From Rossellomorea vietnamensis (GTDB taxonomy: Bacteria; Bacillota; Bacilli; Bacillales; Bacillaceae_B), in contig NZ_VTEH01000005.1 in assembly GCF_008180615.1 (NCBI RefSeq), forward strand, positions 1-64,000: a stretch of 64,000 bases of DNA. The letters are read 5' to 3'. The notes under the pieces were generated by a model. The model worked only from the letters and a program-made list of their open reading frames with translations. It did not search any database and had not been told where the DNA came from. Both the position numbers and the translations under genes were made by a program. Each line of letters opens with the position of its first letter. The first letter of the stretch is position 1. Positions 34,479-43,146 of the stretch are shown piece by piece.

Positions 34479-35702
34479 TTATTTTGAATTCATCGATAGT
34501 TTTATTGAAGAACGGAAAGAGAACTTCTCATGTGTTAATAAAAATTGAGCAAACCCGCCGAGCAGCAACAAGAGAGCCGAGAGAAGAAACAAGACGGCAC
34601 CTCCCCATTCAATCATGATTAAACCTCCAAGAAAGGGGCCCGCCATCCGTGAAATATCCCAATGAGTTCCATATATAGAATAGTAGAGCCCTCGCTTGTT
34701 GGACGGTGCAATCTGGGAAACATGATTAAGAAGCCGGTTCAACCCGAGGCTTTCTGCCACAGTCACAATCAATTGGGTGAGAATCAGCAGCAGTATGGAA
34801 GTTGAAAAGCCATAAGATAAGGCAGCGATAAAGTAAAGGCTGTACGAAAAAAGAATGATTTTTCTTAAAGAGTACTTATTGCTCCATTTCACGAGCGGGA
34901 TTTCGAACATAATGCACATGACTGCTTTAATAGAAGCAAGTGTAGTCAGAACAACAAGAAAATTCGGGAAAAGATCCTCGAGATAAAGCCTGTAGTTCGT
35001 TTCCGATTGAGCATAGAAAAAACTGATCGGCAGACTGAATGCCATCAAGCTCAATACATAGGAATTCTTAGAGATAAAGGATTTCAGATGAAAGCTGTTT
35101 GCAGCCTGTTCAATATCCTCGATTTGTTCAGGCATTGTTTCAGGAAGCTTAAGATATACGACAGCTAAATAGATGGCTAAAGCTGCTGCCTGCATTCCAA
35201 ACATGAGAGCTGGATCTTGCGTATACACAAAATAACCAATGACCGGTCCTAGCGCTAATCCGGCAGCTCCCACTGTGTTCAGCAGAGCGAATACCTCGGA
35301 CCGCAAACCGTCTTCAATGGAGTCAGCGATCTGGGCACGCTGGGCAGGGATATAAACGGAACGGCCGGCACCATTAATGACATAGAGAAGGGCAAACATC
35401 CAGACGGATTCGGCAAATATAAACCCCGCCATCGCTCCTGCCTGCAGGATAAGCCCCGCAACAATGATCTTTTTTCTTCCGAGACGGTCTGTAAGATTCC
35501 CGCCTAAGAGGGTGATGACGATTTCTGTCAATGGCTGAAGGCCGACGATGATCATGGGAAGCAGGACATTGCCATCCAGCTTATCATAAAGATAAATAAT
35601 CAAGAATGGGGCAAGCATGGAGCCGGTGACGCTCGTCAGCAACTCGCCGAAGACGCGGATCCAGACTAGCCCCGGATAGCGGTTTAATAGAGTTCGAATC
35701 AT
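34479..35702 (-). CDS. MFS transporter, 12-TM type
   Basis: 407 residues with 12 hydrophobic segments. The loop 2-3 motif is GGNLTDRLGRKKIIVAGLIL; QRAQIADSIEDGLRSEVFAL and LNTVGAAGLALGPVIGYFV are typical of DHA1-like exporters. The substrate is unknown. It is divergent from an SgrR-type regulator; a regulator that senses small solutes next to an exporter suggests control of this gene by that regulator. Confidence 0.85.
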   Translation of the reverse strand: MIRTLLNRYPGLVWIRVFGELLTSVTGSMLAPFLIIYLYDKLDGNVLLPMIIVGLQPLTEIVITLLGGNLTDRLGRKKIIVAGLILQAGAMAGFIFAESVWMFALLYVINGAGRSVYIPAQRAQIADSIEDGLRSEVFALLNTVGAAGLALGPVIGYFVYTQDPALMFGMQAAALAIYLAVVYLKLPETMPEQIEDIEQAANSFHLKSFISKNSYVLSLMAFSLPISFFYAQSETNYRLYLEDLFPNFLVVLTTLASIKAVMCIMFEIPLVKWSNKYSLRKIILFSYSLYFIAALSYGFSTSILLLILTQLIVTVAESLGLNRLLNHVSQIAPSNKRGLYYSIYGTHWDISRMAGPFLGGLIMIEWGGAVLFLLSALLLLLGGFAQFLLTHEKFSFRSSIKLSMNSK

Positions 35703-35771
35703 GTTTATCCATCCTTTCTACTGTCTTTATTTTATAAAGAAGGAAAAAGGCGAAAAAGGGTAGAAATAGAT

Positions 35772-35783
35772 AAGTATATACTT
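35772..35783. promoter_or_regulatory. palindrome between divergent MFS and sgrR-like genes
   Basis: AAGTATATACTT is a perfect 12-bp palindrome 24 bp before the ATG of the regulator and about 70 bp before the MFS start. It may be an operator or part of the -10 region. Confidence 0.35.
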
Positions 35784-35807
35784 CACCTTTTAGGAAAGGA
35801 TTTTATT

Positions 35808-37574
35808 ATGATTACATTAGAACACTATGTGAGCTTATATTTGTCACTGGATAAGAGGATACATAGGAAACTCGAAGTCTCTCTTCATGGGATTTCCGAG
35901 GTGCTGTTTTGCACAACCCGGAACTGCAAGCTCACCATCCAAAAGTGGGAAAGGGAAGGCTGGGTTAAATGGTCGCCCGGCAGAGGAAGGGGAAATAAAT
36001 CAACACTGACTTTTTTGAAAAATCCTGTGAATCTCTTAATGGATGAGAGCAGAAGGCTTGTGAAAAAAGGAAAACTTGAAGCGGCCCAGAATTTGATTAG
36101 TGAATACAGCAAAGAATTTCCCGGATTGAAAGAGGATTTTGCTGACTGGATTGAAACTTTATTTGGCTACCGAGCAGAATCGGAAAATCGGGATGTGCTG
36201 AGGTTGAAATACGGCAATCAGCCTTTTTCCCCTCTTGACCCAACGCTTGCCAGCCTTCGCTCCGAATGTCATATCCTAAAACATGTGTGTGATACATTGA
36301 TTTTTTATAATGAAGAAAGTAAACAATTTGAATCTCGGCTTGCCTTCCACTGGGAACATAATGAGGCAGGAGATCAATGGATTTTTTATATCCGCAAAGG
36401 CATTAAGTTTCACGACGGTAGCCGCTTGACCTCCCGCGACATCCAGTATACTTTTCAGCGCTTTATGCTTGCTGAGGAAAATCCATACCGATGGATGCTT
36501 CAGGATTTGCAGGAGGCAGTTATCATGGGTGAGCATTCAATTAAACTTCACCTGAAAAAACCGAATCACCTCCTTCTTCACCTATTAAGTGATGAGCATC
36601 TATCGATTGTAAGGAAGAGCGAACAAAAAGAAGTCTATTGGGATAAACTCATCGGTACTGGTCCTTTCCGGCTGGTAAGAAATGACGGTTCAATGTTGAT
36701 TATGGATGCTAATGAAAGTTATTTCAGGGAGCGGCCGTTTTTAGACAGCGTCGAGTTCTGGAACGTTTCAGAGGATCGTGAAGGCAGGACTCCTGTCAAA
36801 ACAGAAATGGAATTTGGATACTACAGAAACAAAGAAAAGAAAGATGATAACCGAAAAAGAGTGAACCGCATTGAAAAAAATGTTCAATTCCTTTCATTAA
36901 ATGGAAGAAGGAATGGTCCTTTAAAAGATCCTCTGCTTCGACGTGCCATGAAAGCAATCGCAGACCCGTCCCTTCTTGTTGCTGAACTAGGAGAATTTCG
37001 TCAGCAAAGTGCTGCTTTCTTTTTGAGAGATGAAGAGAATTCCCGTGAAGTTGACATTGCAGATCTCCTTTTAAGAAGCTCCTATAAAGGGGAAGAACTT
37101 CTATTATATACCTTCAAGGACAGGGATCATGTGGAGGATACAACATGGTTGAAGCAAAGATGCATAGCCTATGGGGTCTCTATAAAAACAGTTTATCTCC
37201 CGGCAGAAGAACTGCTGAGAAGCGATACAATGGCTGAGGCAGATATCATCCATGACAGTGCAACGGTCACCGAGCAGGAAGAATTAAGTTTCCTGCAGCT
37301 GATTCTAGCAGAAAACAGCCCAATCTGGCACCATCTTTCTGATGAAATCAGGGAGGGGCTTCTCGCTGAAATAGATTTGTTGAAAAGTCTTGCATGCCCG
37401 GATGAACGGTTGAAGAGACTCTTTATAATAGAAGAAAAATTGCTGGAAACGTGGCAGCTTCTGCCGCTTTACAAAAATTTATCAGAGCTTGAAAGTGAAG
37501 AAGGTATTCAGCAGGCGCTGATTAACTCGCAAGGATGGATCGATTTCTATCGTATTTGGTTTAAAAGGAATTAA
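35808..37574 (+). CDS. SgrR-family transcriptional regulator (HTH plus solute-binding domain)
   Basis: 588 residues. Residues 1-100 form an SgrR-type winged HTH (LFCTTRNCKLTIQKWEREGW, then VKWSPGRGRGNKSTLTFL). Residues ~160-560 resemble SBP_bac_5 oligopeptide-binding proteins (LRLKYGNQPFSPLDPTLASL, IFYIRKGIKFHDGSRLTSRD, KLIGTGPFRLVRNDGSMLI) without a signal peptide, so the domain senses a cytosolic ligand. The E. coli relative senses sugar-phosphate stress. The divergent MFS gene is the likely target. RBS AGGAAAGGA. Confidence 0.85.
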   Translation: MITLEHYVSLYLSLDKRIHRKLEVSLHGISEVLFCTTRNCKLTIQKWEREGWVKWSPGRGRGNKSTLTFLKNPVNLLMDESRRLVKKGKLEAAQNLISEYSKEFPGLKEDFADWIETLFGYRAESENRDVLRLKYGNQPFSPLDPTLASLRSECHILKHVCDTLIFYNEESKQFESRLAFHWEHNEAGDQWIFYIRKGIKFHDGSRLTSRDIQYTFQRFMLAEENPYRWMLQDLQEAVIMGEHSIKLHLKKPNHLLLHLLSDEHLSIVRKSEQKEVYWDKLIGTGPFRLVRNDGSMLIMDANESYFRERPFLDSVEFWNVSEDREGRTPVKTEMEFGYYRNKEKKDDNRKRVNRIEKNVQFLSLNGRRNGPLKDPLLRRAMKAIADPSLLVAELGEFRQQSAAFFLRDEENSREVDIADLLLRSSYKGEELLLYTFKDRDHVEDTTWLKQRCIAYGVSIKTVYLPAEELLRSDTMAEADIIHDSATVTEQEELSFLQLILAENSPIWHHLSDEIREGLLAEIDLLKSLACPDERLKRLFIIEEKLLETWQLLPLYKNLSELESEEGIQQALINSQGWIDFYRIWFKRN

Positions 37575-37579
37575 TGTTA

Positions 37580-37608
37580 GACCGGGCGAAGGTTGTCGTC
37601 CGGTTTTC
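37580..37608 (+). terminator. probable intrinsic terminator
   Basis: ACCGGGCGA and TCGTCCGGT (one G-T pair) followed by TTTTC, 7 nt after the stop codon. Confidence 0.65.
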
Positions 37609-37611
37609 TTA

Positions 37612-37870
37612 GTATGGGAGGAGAATCGTACCATTAATCAAAGCCTCTTCAAACATAATGGTACGATTAGCAGATAAACTTACCAACAAGACAGGAGCTC
37701 AGCGAGAACATGGTACGATTAACTGAAAAACGTACCAATAAAAGACGGGCCAAGCGAGAAAACGGTAAGATTAAGGGGAAAACGTACCAATAAAAGAGGA
37801 GCCGGCCGAGAAAATGGCATTATTAGCGAAAGAATAAACCCATAAAACAGGTCTGCTACAAGTTAACGGT
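37612..37870. repeat. 52-bp tandem array C (about 4-5 copies)
   Basis: The unit begins GGTACGATTAACTGAAAAAC, continues GTACCAATAAAAGA and ends GAGCCAAGCGAGAAAA-like. GGTACG-type starts lie at 37660, 37712, 37764 and 37816, 52 bp apart, and GTACC-type blocks at 37628, 37680, 37732 and 37784. Each full unit has the dyad GGTACG-13-CGTACC. 37871-38160 is AT-rich with nothing else recognised. Confidence 0.9.
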
Positions 37871-38160
37871 ACAATTAGCTTCTTACAAACTACTTCCGAA
37901 GCAGTAACCTCGTTCAAACTGAAATCAGACCCCGCTCAAAAGCCAAAAGATTTACTAAAAAACAACAACTCCTTCAAAGAAAAGCCTCGCCCATCCAAAT
38001 CAGCACCACAGCCATTCACCCTGCCACCAAATATAATTTATTTTTTACAAATCCGCTTGCCAGGTTTATACCTCCCCCTCTACTGAACTGCCATCAAAAA
38101 TACCTGACTAACCAAATTCCCAAAGAGTTTCTACAAAAATATAAATTTTCAGAAAATATA

Positions 38161-38243
38161 TTGACTTTTCAGTAATTTCACGTTATCTTTTGAGTGTGAT
38201 GTATAACAAAATTAATATATTACGAATAAAAAGCGTTATATAA
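38161..38243 (+). promoter_or_regulatory. paaK promoter with candidate shared operator
   Basis: TTGACT (38161-38166), a 17-bp spacer and TATCTT (38184-38189). Just downstream, TATATTACGAATAAAAAG is followed by CGTTATATA (38234-38242). The blocks TATAT, GAATAAA and CGTTATAT recur in the same order at 55009-55031, and AACGTTATA in inverted orientation at 51361-51369. Confidence 0.6.
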
Positions 38244-38299
38244 AAATAGAGAATCTTCCAAATCGAGAGGGTAGGGTCGAATGAAGGGGGAAATGTCGA

Positions 38300-39625
38300 G
38301 TGATTTTGCATAAAATTGAAACGTGGGACAGGAGTGACACCGAATTGATTCAGCTCGGACGCCTCCAGAAGACGATAGCCAGTGTATACGCTAATGTCTC
38401 ATTTTACAGAGAGCAGTTAGATGCTAGGGGGATAAAGCCTGAGGATATTAAATCTTTACAGGACATTCAACTTCTTCCCTTCACAACGAAGTCTGATTTG
38501 AGGAACCATTATCCATTTGGATTGTTTGCTGTCCCGCAGGAAGAACTGGTCAGGGTTCATGCCTCTTCCGGAACGAGCGGGAAACCGACTGTTGTGGGTT
38601 ATACGCAAAACGACATTGATATGTGGAGTGAAATCGTTTCCCGTGCAATAGCTGCAGGCGGCGGAAAGCCTGGGGACTTCCTGCACAATGCCTACGGTTA
38701 TGGATTGTTCACAGGCGGACTTGGCCTTCATTATGGAAGTGAAAGGCTTGGATTAGTGACTGTGCCGGTATCAGGAGGAAATGCGGAGAGGCAGATTACA
38801 CTGATTGAGGATTTTAAGCCAACGGTCATTTGCGGAACGCCTTCTTATATATTAAATATAGCTGAGAAGATGGAAGAACAGGGCAAGGATCCTGGCAAAA
38901 CCTCTGTGAAATATGGAATCTTTGGCGCTGAGCCATGGTCAGAAAAAATGAGGCAGAAGATCGAAGAAAAATGGAATTTAAAAGCCTGCGATATTTATGG
39001 ATTGAGTGAAGTGGTCGGTCCCGGGGTGGCGATGGAATGCCATGAGGCACAATCGGGATTGCATATCGCGGAAGATCATTTCCTGCCTGAGATCATCGAT
39101 CCTGTCACATTGGAATCACTGCCTCCAGGTGCAGAAGGGGAACTGGTTTTCACTTCATTGACGAAGGAAGCTTTTCCGATTATCCGGTACAGGACAGGAG
39201 ATATCGCATCCTTGTCATACGAAAAGTGCTCTTGCGGCCGTAACACAGTGAAGATGTCCCGGGTCAAGGGGCGGGTGGATGACATGATGATTATCCGGGG
39301 AGTCAATGTTTTCCCCTCAGAGGTAGAGCATTATCTGCTCACGATAGAAGAATTATCACCTCACTATCAGATTCATCTAACCAGACAGGGAACATTGGAT
39401 TCAGTGGAACTTCATGTGGAAATCAAGGAAGAAGTATTTACTGGCTTGGAACAAAACCTGGAACATGAAAGCATTTTTCTTCTGGCAAAGAAGATTCAGC
39501 ATATCATGAAAAACAGCTGTCTCGTCTCTATGGATGTTAAGGTGAAGAGCCCGAAATCACTTCCCCGTTCTGAAGGAAAAGCGGTCAGGGTGCTGGATAT
39601 GAGGGAAAGCGGGCTGAAAGTTTAA
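38300..39625 (+). CDS. paaK: phenylacetate-CoA ligase
   Basis: 441 residues, ANL adenylate-forming family. P-loop VHASSGTSGKPTVVGYT, then YGIFGAEPWSEKMR, DIYGLSEVVGPGVAMEC and hinge/ribose motif FPIIRYRTGDI are typical of PaaK, with MSRVKGRVDDMMIIRGVNVF in the C-terminal part. It activates phenylacetate to phenylacetyl-CoA with ATP. The start is a GTG after GGGGG; an ATG frame at 38293 stops at once. First gene of the paa region. Confidence 0.95.
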   Translation: MILHKIETWDRSDTELIQLGRLQKTIASVYANVSFYREQLDARGIKPEDIKSLQDIQLLPFTTKSDLRNHYPFGLFAVPQEELVRVHASSGTSGKPTVVGYTQNDIDMWSEIVSRAIAAGGGKPGDFLHNAYGYGLFTGGLGLHYGSERLGLVTVPVSGGNAERQITLIEDFKPTVICGTPSYILNIAEKMEEQGKDPGKTSVKYGIFGAEPWSEKMRQKIEEKWNLKACDIYGLSEVVGPGVAMECHEAQSGLHIAEDHFLPEIIDPVTLESLPPGAEGELVFTSLTKEAFPIIRYRTGDIASLSYEKCSCGRNTVKMSRVKGRVDDMMIIRGVNVFPSEVEHYLLTIEELSPHYQIHLTRQGTLDSVELHVEIKEEVFTGLEQNLEHESIFLLAKKIQHIMKNSCLVSMDVKVKSPKSLPRSEGKAVRVLDMRESGLKV

Positions 39626-39631
39626 AAAATT

Positions 39632-39685
39632 TTGAAATTTAATCGTATAACAACATAAAAGGATGGCGTATAAAATACGTTATTT
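39632..39685 (+). promoter_or_regulatory. possible internal promoter/operator before paaA
   Basis: TTGAAA (39632) with a poor -10, then TCGTATAACA and the palindrome CGTATAAAATACG followed by TTATTTT (39667-39685). ATACGTTATTT resembles the core AACGTTATA of the paaK, importer and thioesterase promoters. Confidence 0.4.
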
Positions 39686-39700
39686 TAGGAGGTCCTTACA

Positions 39701-40669
39701 ATGAGTGATACAGCATCATTTGCGGCGTTGACAGAAGAGGAAAAAATGGAGCACTTCATGAAGCGCATCGAGGCAGGGGAGAAGATTGAAGCCGATGACT
39801 GGATGCCGGATGAGTACAGAAAGGTATTGATCAAATTAATATCCATGCATGGAATCAGCGAAATAATGGGAGCGCTTCCAGAGAAAGAGTGGGTGCCGAA
39901 AGCTCCGACTCTGGGCAGGAAACTCGGCATCATGGCGAAAGTGCAGGATGAAATGGGACATGGGCAGCTCCTCCTGCGAGTGGCTGAAGATCTCATGAAG
40001 CCCTACGGAAAGACTCGTGAAGAAATCATGCAGGATTTGTTTTCAGGAGATTTAAAGTTTCATAATGTCTTCCATATGGAAGCTCCTACCTGGGGAGATG
40101 CAGGCCTGATTGGCTGGTTGGTTGATGGTGCGGCCATCATCACTCAAACCAATATGCTCGGTGCATCGTATGGTCCATATGCAAGAGCACTAAAGCGAAT
40201 TTGTGCCGAGGAAGTATTTCATGCCCAGCATGGAGAAGCCATCATCATGGCATTGGCAGAAGGCACACCTGAGCAGAAGGCGCTTGTCCAGGATGCTGTA
40301 GACCGGTGGTGGGAATCGCTGCTCATGTTCTTTGGTCCCGGAAGCGCCTCTACAACCGGCTCATCTAAGCAGGATATCACGATTAAGTATGGTATCCGTA
40401 CTAAGACCAATGAACAGCTGAGGCAGGATTTCTTCACAAAGTATGTTCCAAGAGTCCTATCATTGGGACTGAAGCTGCCGGATGAAACCATGTACTTCGA
40501 TCAAGAGAAAGAAGAATGGATCTATCAGCAGCCGGATTGGAGCAAGTTTAAGGAGATCGTTAAGAATAACGGTCCAAAATCGCAAGAGAGATTGAATCTA
40601 AGAAGGATTTCTTATGAAAATAATGCCTGGGTCCGTGAAGCACTGAGCGGGGATACAGCGGCAGGATAA
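39701..40669 (+). CDS. paaA: phenylacetyl-CoA 1,2-epoxidase catalytic subunit PaaA
   Basis: 322 residues, ferritin-like di-iron oxygenase. Iron-ligand helices are seen in GIMAKVQDEMGHGQLLLRVA and KRICAEEVFHAQHGEAIIM, and FGPGSASTTGSSKQDITIK is a PaaA hallmark. With PaaC it forms the core that epoxidises the ring of phenylacetyl-CoA using O2 and NADPH. RBS AGGAGG before the ATG. First of paaABCD. The usual reductase PaaE is not found in the window. Confidence 0.95.
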   Translation: MSDTASFAALTEEEKMEHFMKRIEAGEKIEADDWMPDEYRKVLIKLISMHGISEIMGALPEKEWVPKAPTLGRKLGIMAKVQDEMGHGQLLLRVAEDLMKPYGKTREEIMQDLFSGDLKFHNVFHMEAPTWGDAGLIGWLVDGAAIITQTNMLGASYGPYARALKRICAEEVFHAQHGEAIIMALAEGTPEQKALVQDAVDRWWESLLMFFGPGSASTTGSSKQDITIKYGIRTKTNEQLRQDFFTKYVPRVLSLGLKLPDETMYFDQEKEEWIYQQPDWSKFKEIVKNNGPKSQERLNLRRISYENNAWVREALSGDTAAG

Positions 40670-40681
40670 GGGGGCGTTGAC

Positions 40682-41038
40682 ATGTCGGATAAGAGCAGGA
40701 ATTTTTATCAGGAATATGAAGTATTCAGCAGAAGAACAGATAATGCCCCGATGCAGCATCAGTTCAGCCTGCTGGCACCCAATCAGGAAATCGCATTGGT
40801 GATGGCTCAGGAAAATTTCATGAGAAGAGAACCAGCAACGGATATTTGGGTTGTCAAAAGAAATGACATCAGAAAGATGAATCAAGAGGAAAAAGAATCT
40901 CTTCAGCGCCTGGATAATAAGGATTACAGAAATGCTAAAGGCTATGGATACCTGAAGAAAAAATGGCGCCACTATGAGCAGGAGATGCTGGACGAGAAAG
41001 AGATTCTTTCTTGGGAAGGGAAGGCGAAAAAGTCATGA
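40682..41038 (+). CDS. paaB: phenylacetyl-CoA epoxidase subunit PaaB
   Basis: 118 residues. YEVFSRRTDNAPMQHQFSLL, then ALVMAQENFMRREPATDIWV is the PaaB fold, a small bridging subunit of the epoxidase. It carries a somewhat longer charged C-terminus than E. coli PaaB (95 aa). Its TGA overlaps the ATG of paaC (ATGA), so the two are translationally coupled. Confidence 0.95.
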   Translation: MSDKSRNFYQEYEVFSRRTDNAPMQHQFSLLAPNQEIALVMAQENFMRREPATDIWVVKRNDIRKMNQEEKESLQRLDNKDYRNAKGYGYLKKKWRHYEQEMLDEKEILSWEGKAKKS

Positions 41039-41850
41039 CTGTAAGCAGTGCAGCTGAAGTAAAGGATAAGAATTATAAAACAGCATTGGTCGAACTTTTG
41101 TACGGGCTGGCAGATGACGATTTCATTATCGCCTACCGGGGATCCGAATGGCTTGGCCTTGCTCCCCATATCGAGGAAGATGTCGCATTTTCTTCCATTA
41201 ACCAGGACACGATGGGGCACGCCGCTATGTTCTACAGGCTCCTTGAAGACCTTGGTGAGGGAGAGATGAACAGTCTTGCCCATGCGAGAGGAGCAGAAGA
41301 GCGGCGTAATGCCATCATCTTAGAAGAAGTAAACGGGCCCGGAACCTATCTCGTCGAACCTGACTACGATTGGGCATTCGCTGTCGTCAGGAACTATTTC
41401 TATGCTCAGTCAAAAAAAATCAAAATCGAATCACTAAAGAATTCTTCCTATCAGCCATTGGCGGATGCGGCTGTCAAGGTGAACATGGAGCTCTACTATC
41501 ACCTTCTGCATTGGAAGACATGGTTCTCTCAGTTGATGAACTCAAACAGTGAAGCGAGAAAGCGCATGATGAATGCAGTGGAAAAGACAGCTGCCGACTT
41601 CGCTGGAGTTCTTTCCTTGGGAGAGCTAGGTGAGGAGATGGCCAAGGCTGGATTGATAGAAGGGGAAGAAATGCTGGTCATGCGCTGGAAGAATGCTGTC
41701 AAACCAATCTTTGAAGCTTGCAATCTTTCACTTCCGGAATTGGATATGAAGAGAGGAAACGGCCGAAACAAAGTGCATACTTCAGACCTGCAGCAGGCCA
41801 TTGACGTCCTGAGCGAGGTCTACAACTCAGATCCGGCAGCAGCCTGGTAA
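41035..41850 (+). CDS. paaC: phenylacetyl-CoA epoxidase structural subunit PaaC
   Basis: 271 residues, ferritin-like. LYGLADDDFIIAYRGSEWLG, then INQDTMGHAAMFYRLLEDLG and HLLHWKTWFSQLMNSNSEAR match PaaC, the non-catalytic partner of PaaA. The open frame extends to 41011, but the ATG at 41035 overlapping the paaB stop is the natural start. Confidence 0.95.
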   Translation: MTVSSAAEVKDKNYKTALVELLYGLADDDFIIAYRGSEWLGLAPHIEEDVAFSSINQDTMGHAAMFYRLLEDLGEGEMNSLAHARGAEERRNAIILEEVNGPGTYLVEPDYDWAFAVVRNYFYAQSKKIKIESLKNSSYQPLADAAVKVNMELYYHLLHWKTWFSQLMNSNSEARKRMMNAVEKTAADFAGVLSLGELGEEMAKAGLIEGEEMLVMRWKNAVKPIFEACNLSLPELDMKRGNGRNKVHTSDLQQAIDVLSEVYNSDPAAAW

Positions 41851-41856
41851 AAGGGA

Positions 41857-42354
41857 ATGATACAGTTGATAGAAAAAGATGAGCGCATATTGAATATACT
41901 TCAGCAGGTAAAGGACCCTGAAATTGATTCGGTCAGCATCGTTGAACTGGGAATGGTTGAGCAGGCTGAAATGAATGAAGGCAAAGCGGTGATAAAGCTT
42001 CTGCCGACCTTTATGGGGTGCCCTGCCTTGGAAATCATCAAAGCAAACGTGGAAAAAGCCCTGCTGGCAGACGCCGAAATTACGATGACAGATGTGGATT
42101 TCCTATTCAGCCCTCCATGGACTTCCGACCGCGTGTCGGAGGCAGGAAGAGAAAAACTCAAGGAATTCGGAATAGCGCCGCCGCCGGAACGATTGGATGA
42201 TGACGGGGGATGGAAGGTCGATTGTCCGTACTGTAATTCACCATATACAACTATGGAAAACATATTCGGGCCGACAGCATGCAGGAGCATCCTTTACTGC
42301 AAGCAATGCAAAAACCCGTTTGAAGCAATGAAACCAATATCTACAATTATGTAG
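41857..42354 (+). CDS. paaD: PaaD, Fe-S/di-iron maturation factor of the epoxidase
   Basis: 165 residues. The N-terminal MIP18/DUF59 domain (ILQQVKDPEIDSVSIVELGM) and C-terminal four-cysteine zinc ribbon (DCPYCNS and YCKQCKNPF) are the PaaD layout. It is needed for epoxidase activity. The ATG at 41857 directly follows AAGGGA; a TTG at 41866 would have better spacing and may be the true start. It ends the paaABCD group; a compound repeat follows. Confidence 0.9.
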   Translation: MIQLIEKDERILNILQQVKDPEIDSVSIVELGMVEQAEMNEGKAVIKLLPTFMGCPALEIIKANVEKALLADAEITMTDVDFLFSPPWTSDRVSEAGREKLKEFGIAPPPERLDDDGGWKVDCPYCNSPYTTMENIFGPTACRSILYCKQCKNPFEAMKPISTIM

Positions 42355-42526
42355 AACAGCGGTAGCCTTTAAAGCTTTATGGATGAGAAAGGGTCTTGTC
42401 TTTCCATAATTATGTTGTCCTTACTTAAATAGTTCGAATGCCTTTATCAAGATAGAACTGATTATAAGACAGCTTGTGGCCATAGTGCTTCCAGAGTTGT
42501 CTAAAGAGTTTTATTTATGAGTAGAA

Positions 42527-42802
42527 GTTGATTGGAGCGGAAGGTGAGTTATCTCCTGCGGGACTAGCGGGACAGGTGAGACCCCACAGGCGAATCCAGC
42601 TCCAGCGGCCAGCGACTAGCAGATTTCAGTCTCTCTCCTTGCGATAAGTCATCATCGAATCGCTAACGCTCTTCGTGATTCCTTTATCTCATACGAGAGC
42701 CATAAAATCTGTACGTCGCTGAACGGCCGCTTCCGCTTTTTATGAAGCCGAGGAGGCTCAACGCCCGCCCCGCGGAGTAACTCACCTGGAGCGGAAATCA
42801 AC
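42527..42802. repeat. outer hairpin repeat interrupted by a nested element (copy A)
   Basis: Terminal arms GTTGATTGGAGCGGAAGGTG and (right end, reverse complement) GTTGATTTCCGCTCCAGGTG are inverted repeats. Inside the arms both sides read GTGAGTT, whereas copy B at 61580 has CGTACGA on both sides, so the stem varies in a paired way. The middle is split by the element at 42595-42743. It lies between paaD and the EthD gene. Confidence 0.8.
42595..42743. mobile_element. 149-bp nested hairpin element with 3-bp flanking duplication (copy A)
   Basis: It begins TCCAGCTCCAGCGGCCAGC and ends GAACGGCCGCTTCCGCTTTT plus TAT. GAA flanks both sides (42592-42594, 42744-42746) and removal of element plus one GAA restores the outer repeat block GGCGAAGCCGAGG. 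Ends pair imperfectly (AGCGGCC, AGCGAC, CAGATTT on each side). About 97% identical to 61661-61810. No coding capacity. Confidence 0.75.
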
Positions 42803-42837
42803 GGCCATTTAAAAGAAAAGAAAAGGGAGAGATTACA

Positions 42838-43146
42838 ATGGTAAAATTGATCGCACTTTATAAACATCCTGAAAACAAGGAACAATTCGACGAGCATTAC
42901 TTCAATACACATGCACCTATCACAGCAAAAATTCCTGGACTGAAAGAAATGAAGGTCACTAAAGTCGTCGGCTCTCCAATGGGCGGAGAAGGCAAGTACT
43001 ACCTGATGTGTGAAATGTTCTATGACAGCCATGAATCATTGAAAGCCGCCATGAAATCTGACGAAGGTAAAGCTTCCGGAAAGGATTTAATGTCTTTTGC
43101 CGGTGACCTTGTCACATTGATGATCGGTGAAGAAGTGAATGAGTAA
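42838..43146 (+). CDS. EthD-family small protein
   Basis: 102 residues. VKLIALYKHPENKEQFDEHY, then NTHAPITAKIPGLKEMKVTK are the EthD ferredoxin-like fold. Related proteins occur in ether and aromatic degradation operons; the role here is unknown, perhaps handling a reactive intermediate. RBS AGGGAGAG. Its 3' end overlaps the next gene by 8 nt, so both belong to one operon. Confidence 0.9.
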   Translation: MVKLIALYKHPENKEQFDEHYFNTHAPITAKIPGLKEMKVTKVVGSPMGGEGKYYLMCEMFYDSHESLKAAMKSDEGKASGKDLMSFAGDLVTLMIGEEVNE

